Shown here: in pieces, positions 48,227 to 51,523 of the stretch
Position numbering within the stretch: position 1 is the stretch's first letter
How the letters are laid out: every line of letters begins with the position of its first letter
Assembly: GCA_022785125.1 (NCBI GenBank)
Contig: JALFRA010000033.1
Coordinates: 1-51,523 of the forward strand
Length of the DNA stretch: 51,523 bases
From: Clostridiales bacterium
GTDB lineage: Bacteria > Bacillota > Clostridia > Oscillospirales > Oscillospiraceae
Direction of reading: 5' to 3'
Made by a program: the position numbers and the translations under genes
The notes under the pieces: model-generated
Databases searched by the model: none
Told to the model about the DNA's origin: nothing
The model's input: only the letters and a program-made list of their open reading frames with translations

Positions 48227-48844
48227 ATGGAAGAACGATCCAAACGCACCCTGGCCTATCTGTGCCCTTCCTGCCACCAGAGTGTGGCGGTGGAGCGCAC
48301 CGTGTTTCAGCTGGCGGCATCCGCCAACGAGCTGCCCTGCCCCTGCGGCAAGTCCGCCCTCCGGGTGGAGATGATGGGGGATCGGGTCAAACTGACGGTG
48401 CCCTGCCTCTCCTGCGGCCGGGACCACACCGTGACCTGCTCCACCCAGGCGTTCCTGCACCAGAAGGTGCTGGCCTTTTCCTGTGCCCAGTCCGGCCTGG
48501 ACTGCTGCTATGTGGGGGAAGAAGGACCGGTGTTTGCCGCCCTTCAGCGGCTGGAGGCCGCCGCCGACAAGCTGGAGCGGGCGGAAGGGGAGGAGAAAGG
48601 CGCCTTTTTGGATGAGCTGGTGATGCATGAGGTACTCTCCGAGTTAAAGGAGATCGCCCAGCGGGACGGCATTTCCTGCACCTGCGGGTCCCACCGCTGG
48701 AAGCTTCAGGTCAACTACAGTTCCATCGATCTCTTCTGCGCCGACTGCGGAGCTGCCATGCGTATCCCGGCGGCCACCGACAACGACATTGACGATATCT
48801 GCTGCAAGACGAAACTGGTTATCCGTGGCAAAAAGGAGGGATGA
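48227..48844 (+). CDS. Multi-zinc-ribbon protein of unknown function
   Basis: The 205-residue cytoplasmic protein has four Cys-pair clusters: YLCPSCHQS (about 11-16), LPCPCGKSA (about 37-40), VPCLSCGRDH (about 58-61), and C-terminal CTCGSHRWK with DLFCADCGAAMR. These look like several zinc ribbons. A helical segment (about 105-150) separates the ribbons. I recognise no named family. GGGAGG lies before ATG (MEERSKRT), with a TATAAT -10 box at 48160-48165 but a poor -35. It starts 190 bases from the divergent spoVAD, and its stop is 3 bases from the thioesterase GTG. Confidence 0.75.
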   Translation: MEERSKRTLAYLCPSCHQSVAVERTVFQLAASANELPCPCGKSALRVEMMGDRVKLTVPCLSCGRDHTVTCSTQAFLHQKVLAFSCAQSGLDCCYVGEEGPVFAALQRLEAAADKLERAEGEEKGAFLDELVMHEVLSELKEIAQRDGISCTCGSHRWKLQVNYSSIDLFCADCGAAMRIPAATDNDIDDICCKTKLVIRGKKEG

Positions 48845-48847
48845 GCG

Positions 48848-49600
48848 GTGTATTTTGAGGGCGACTACCCCATTGATTCCCGGGACGTAGACCCCTGGAA
48901 TCACTGTAGGCCCTCCGGCCTGATGGGTATTTTGCAGGAGGCGGCGGTGGCCGCGGCCTGTGAGCTCCATGCGTCCCGGGAGGAAATGCTGGACAAGTAC
49001 GGTCTTTTTTGGATGCTGGCCCGGATGTGGTACCGGCTGGACCGGCCCCTGAAGTGGAATGAGACCCTCAGCATCCGCACCTGGCACCGGGGCGGCGGCG
49101 GCGCCTCCAGCTACCGGGATTTTGACCTGTTTGTGGACGGCAAGCCGGTAGGTGAAGCTGTGTCCGTGTGGGTGCTGGCTGACGCGGATACCCACCGCCT
49201 GGCCCGTATGAGCAAGATAGAGGAGTTCCAGGGTACCGATGGCGGCGAGCTGTGTAAGGACAAGACCCTCTCCCGGTTCAAGCTGCCTCAGGAAATGGCG
49301 GCCGCGGATCATCGGGCCATGCACTACAGCGATACCGACATTAACGGCCATGTGAACAATGTCCGCTATGCCGACTTCATCTGCGACGCCATCCGCATGG
49401 ACCAGCTGGGGCAGGATTTTTATGTCTCTGCCCTTCAGGTGGACTATCTGGCGGAGTGCATGGCGGGGGAGACCATTACCCTCTTTACCGGGGAGCAGGA
49501 TGGCCTGCGATATATCCGGGGCGCTGATGCGGCGGGAAAAAGCCGCTTTGAAGGCGCGGTTGCCCTGACGCCACTTGACAGAGTGTTTACAATCAAGTAG
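48848..49600 (+). CDS. Acyl-ACP thioesterase (FatA/FatB-like, double hotdog)
   Basis: The 250-residue protein has two hotdog halves. The N-terminal half ([20 protein letters not shown] to [14 protein letters not shown]) and the C-terminal half, with [19 protein letters not shown] carrying the conserved Asn/His, fit acyl-ACP thioesterases. These release fatty acids from acyl carrier protein. The start is GTG with AGGAGG upstream, 3 bases after the zinc-ribbon gene, so the two are co-transcribed. The guaB promoter overlaps its stop codon. Confidence 0.88.
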   Translation: MYFEGDYPIDSRDVDPWNHCRPSGLMGILQEAAVAAACELHASREEMLDKYGLFWMLARMWYRLDRPLKWNETLSIRTWHRGGGGASSYRDFDLFVDGKPVGEAVSVWVLADADTHRLARMSKIEEFQGTDGGELCKDKTLSRFKLPQEMAAADHRAMHYSDTDINGHVNNVRYADFICDAIRMDQLGQDFYVSALQVDYLAECMAGETITLFTGEQDGLRYIRGADAAGKSRFEGAVALTPLDRVFTIK

Positions 49601-49603
49601 AAT
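49575..49603 (+). promoter_or_regulatory. Promoter of guaB
   Basis: TTGACA and TAGAAT are separated by 17 bases; the -10 box covers the stop codon of the thioesterase gene. No purine riboswitch was seen in the 36-base leader. Confidence 0.75.
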
Positions 49604-49609
49604 AGATAA

Positions 49610-51115
<1,506 letters not shown>

Positions 51116-51118
51116 GGT

Positions 51119-51376
51119 ATGGAGCGCATCACCGAAAAGGGAACCTCCGGCCGCTGGATCATCCCACTGGAGCAGAGCGAAGCTGCCGCTGCCCGTCTGG
51201 CCGCCTTCGAGAATGCCTATGAGCGCCTGATCGCCCGTCAGAGTGAGATCGCCGCCAAAATGGAGGCCCTGAAGGCCCAGGGAAAGCAGAAGACGGCTCA
51301 GTTCCGGGAGTTGTTTGGGGAAAAACTCATGAATCAGAATACCCTGGCGCTGTGGGAGACCTACGGCGTTCGGTAA
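51119..51376 (+). CDS. Small unknown protein downstream of guaB
   Basis: The 85-residue hydrophilic protein has a helical, coiled-coil-like middle (Ala/Glu/Gln/Lys-rich SEAAAARLAAFENAYERLIA to EALKAQGKQKTAQFREL) and no Cys or membrane segment. I do not recognise a family. It starts 3 bases after the guaB stop with only a weak TAAGG upstream, suggesting translational coupling. GC and codon use match the neighbours. The real start could also be further in. Confidence 0.55.
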   Translation: MERITEKGTSGRWIIPLEQSEAAAARLAAFENAYERLIARQSEIAAKMEALKAQGKQKTAQFRELFGEKLMNQNTLALWETYGVR

Positions 51377-51393
51377 AGTACCAATGAACACAT

Positions 51394-51516
51394 CCACCAG
51401 CGAAGCTGGTGGTTGTCACTATGCGGGCATAGCCCTTTGTTCCTCGCGGACGCGTGCAACGCGTAATACGATCTGCCAACTGCGTGAGGACTGCTACTTG
51501 CCGCCCGTAAACGGGC
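51394..51516. repeat. Chain of short perfect hairpins at the window end
   Basis: Four hairpins with tiny loops follow each other: CCACCAGC-GAA-GCTGGTGG (51394-51412), GGGC-ATA-GCCC (51425-51435), ACGCGT-GCA-ACGCGT (51450-51464) and GCCCGT-AA-ACGGGC (51503-51516). The first contains GCGAAGC, a very stable DNA mini-hairpin. No ORF lies here. It could be the end of an IS200/IS605-type element or a REP-like repeat cut by the window edge. Confidence 0.5.
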
Positions 51517-51523
51517 TGTTAGA

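Overview
The window looks like a chromosomal segment of a spore-forming anaerobic Clostridia, most likely an Oscillospiraceae gut bacterium (Flavonifractor / Lawsonibacter / Intestinimonas type). Support comes from high-GC coding sequence with AT-rich promoters, strong AGGAGG ribosome binding sites, an electron-bifurcating type [FeFe] hydrogenase, SpoVAD/SpoVAE, and a TPP-riboswitch thiamine salvage operon. Nothing typical of a prophage, plasmid or CRISPR locus is visible.

Layout. 1-0.6 kb: 3' end of an rRNA operon in the unusual order 23S - tRNA-Glu - tRNA-Lys - 5S. 0.7-5.8 kb (minus): hydrogenase operon hydC - ATPase - 2Fe-2S protein - hydB - hydA. 6.0-9.5 kb (minus): a second hydrogenase-linked cluster of DRTGG protein, RsbW-like ATPase, HydS-like sensory hydrogenase, second DRTGG protein and PHP phosphoesterase, including a relic of a second PHP gene start. 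9.7-12.1 kb: serC-serA. 12.1-19.0 kb: TPP riboswitch, then thiD-thiW-thiM-thiE-HAD-tenA-thiZ-thiX-thiY, mostly overlapping stop to start. 19.0-20.8 kb (minus): ECF-like sigma factor with a membrane-anchored partner. 21.0-22.4 kb (minus): D-Ala-D-Ala carboxypeptidase. 22.4-26 kb: comEA, then response regulator - histidine kinase - GerMN lipoprotein. 26-29 kb: metY, prolyl-tRNA editing protein, zinc alcohol dehydrogenase. 29.2-30.3 kb: zinc-ribbon membrane protein with a Q/N/W-rich repeat linker. 30.4-33.1 kb (minus): rpe-recR, then ilvA. 33.2-37.8 kb: telA-like gene, a second two-component system, DUF975 membrane protein. 37.8-40.2 kb: cobalamin riboswitch in front of an unrecognised gene, followed by a CnaB-like repeat protein and a small Cys-rich ORF. 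40.2-45.6 kb: polA - GNAT - rimI - GNAT - tsaD. 45.7-46.6 kb: hemolysin III/TrhA behind a large palindrome. 46.6-48.0 kb (minus): spoVAD-spoVAE. 48.2-51.4 kb: zinc-ribbon protein, acyl-ACP thioesterase, guaB, small unknown ORF. The last 130 bases are a chain of short hairpins that runs out of the window.

How the parts fit. The two hydrogenase transcription units appear to be one H2/NADH/ferredoxin system plus its putative sensor/signalling module. Both leaders carry the same 10-mer (AAACTAAACT) at about the same distance from the predicted transcription start. The thiamine locus has precursor import (ThiXYZ, ThiW), salvage kinases (ThiD, ThiM), TenA, ThiE and a HAD phosphatase, but no thiC or thiG. 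The most unusual points are the hydrogenase signalling module with its shared leader motif, the B12 riboswitch over a gene of unknown function, the response regulator-kinase-GerMN operon resembling actinobacterial MtrAB-LpqB, and the 37-bp palindrome at the hemolysin III promoter.
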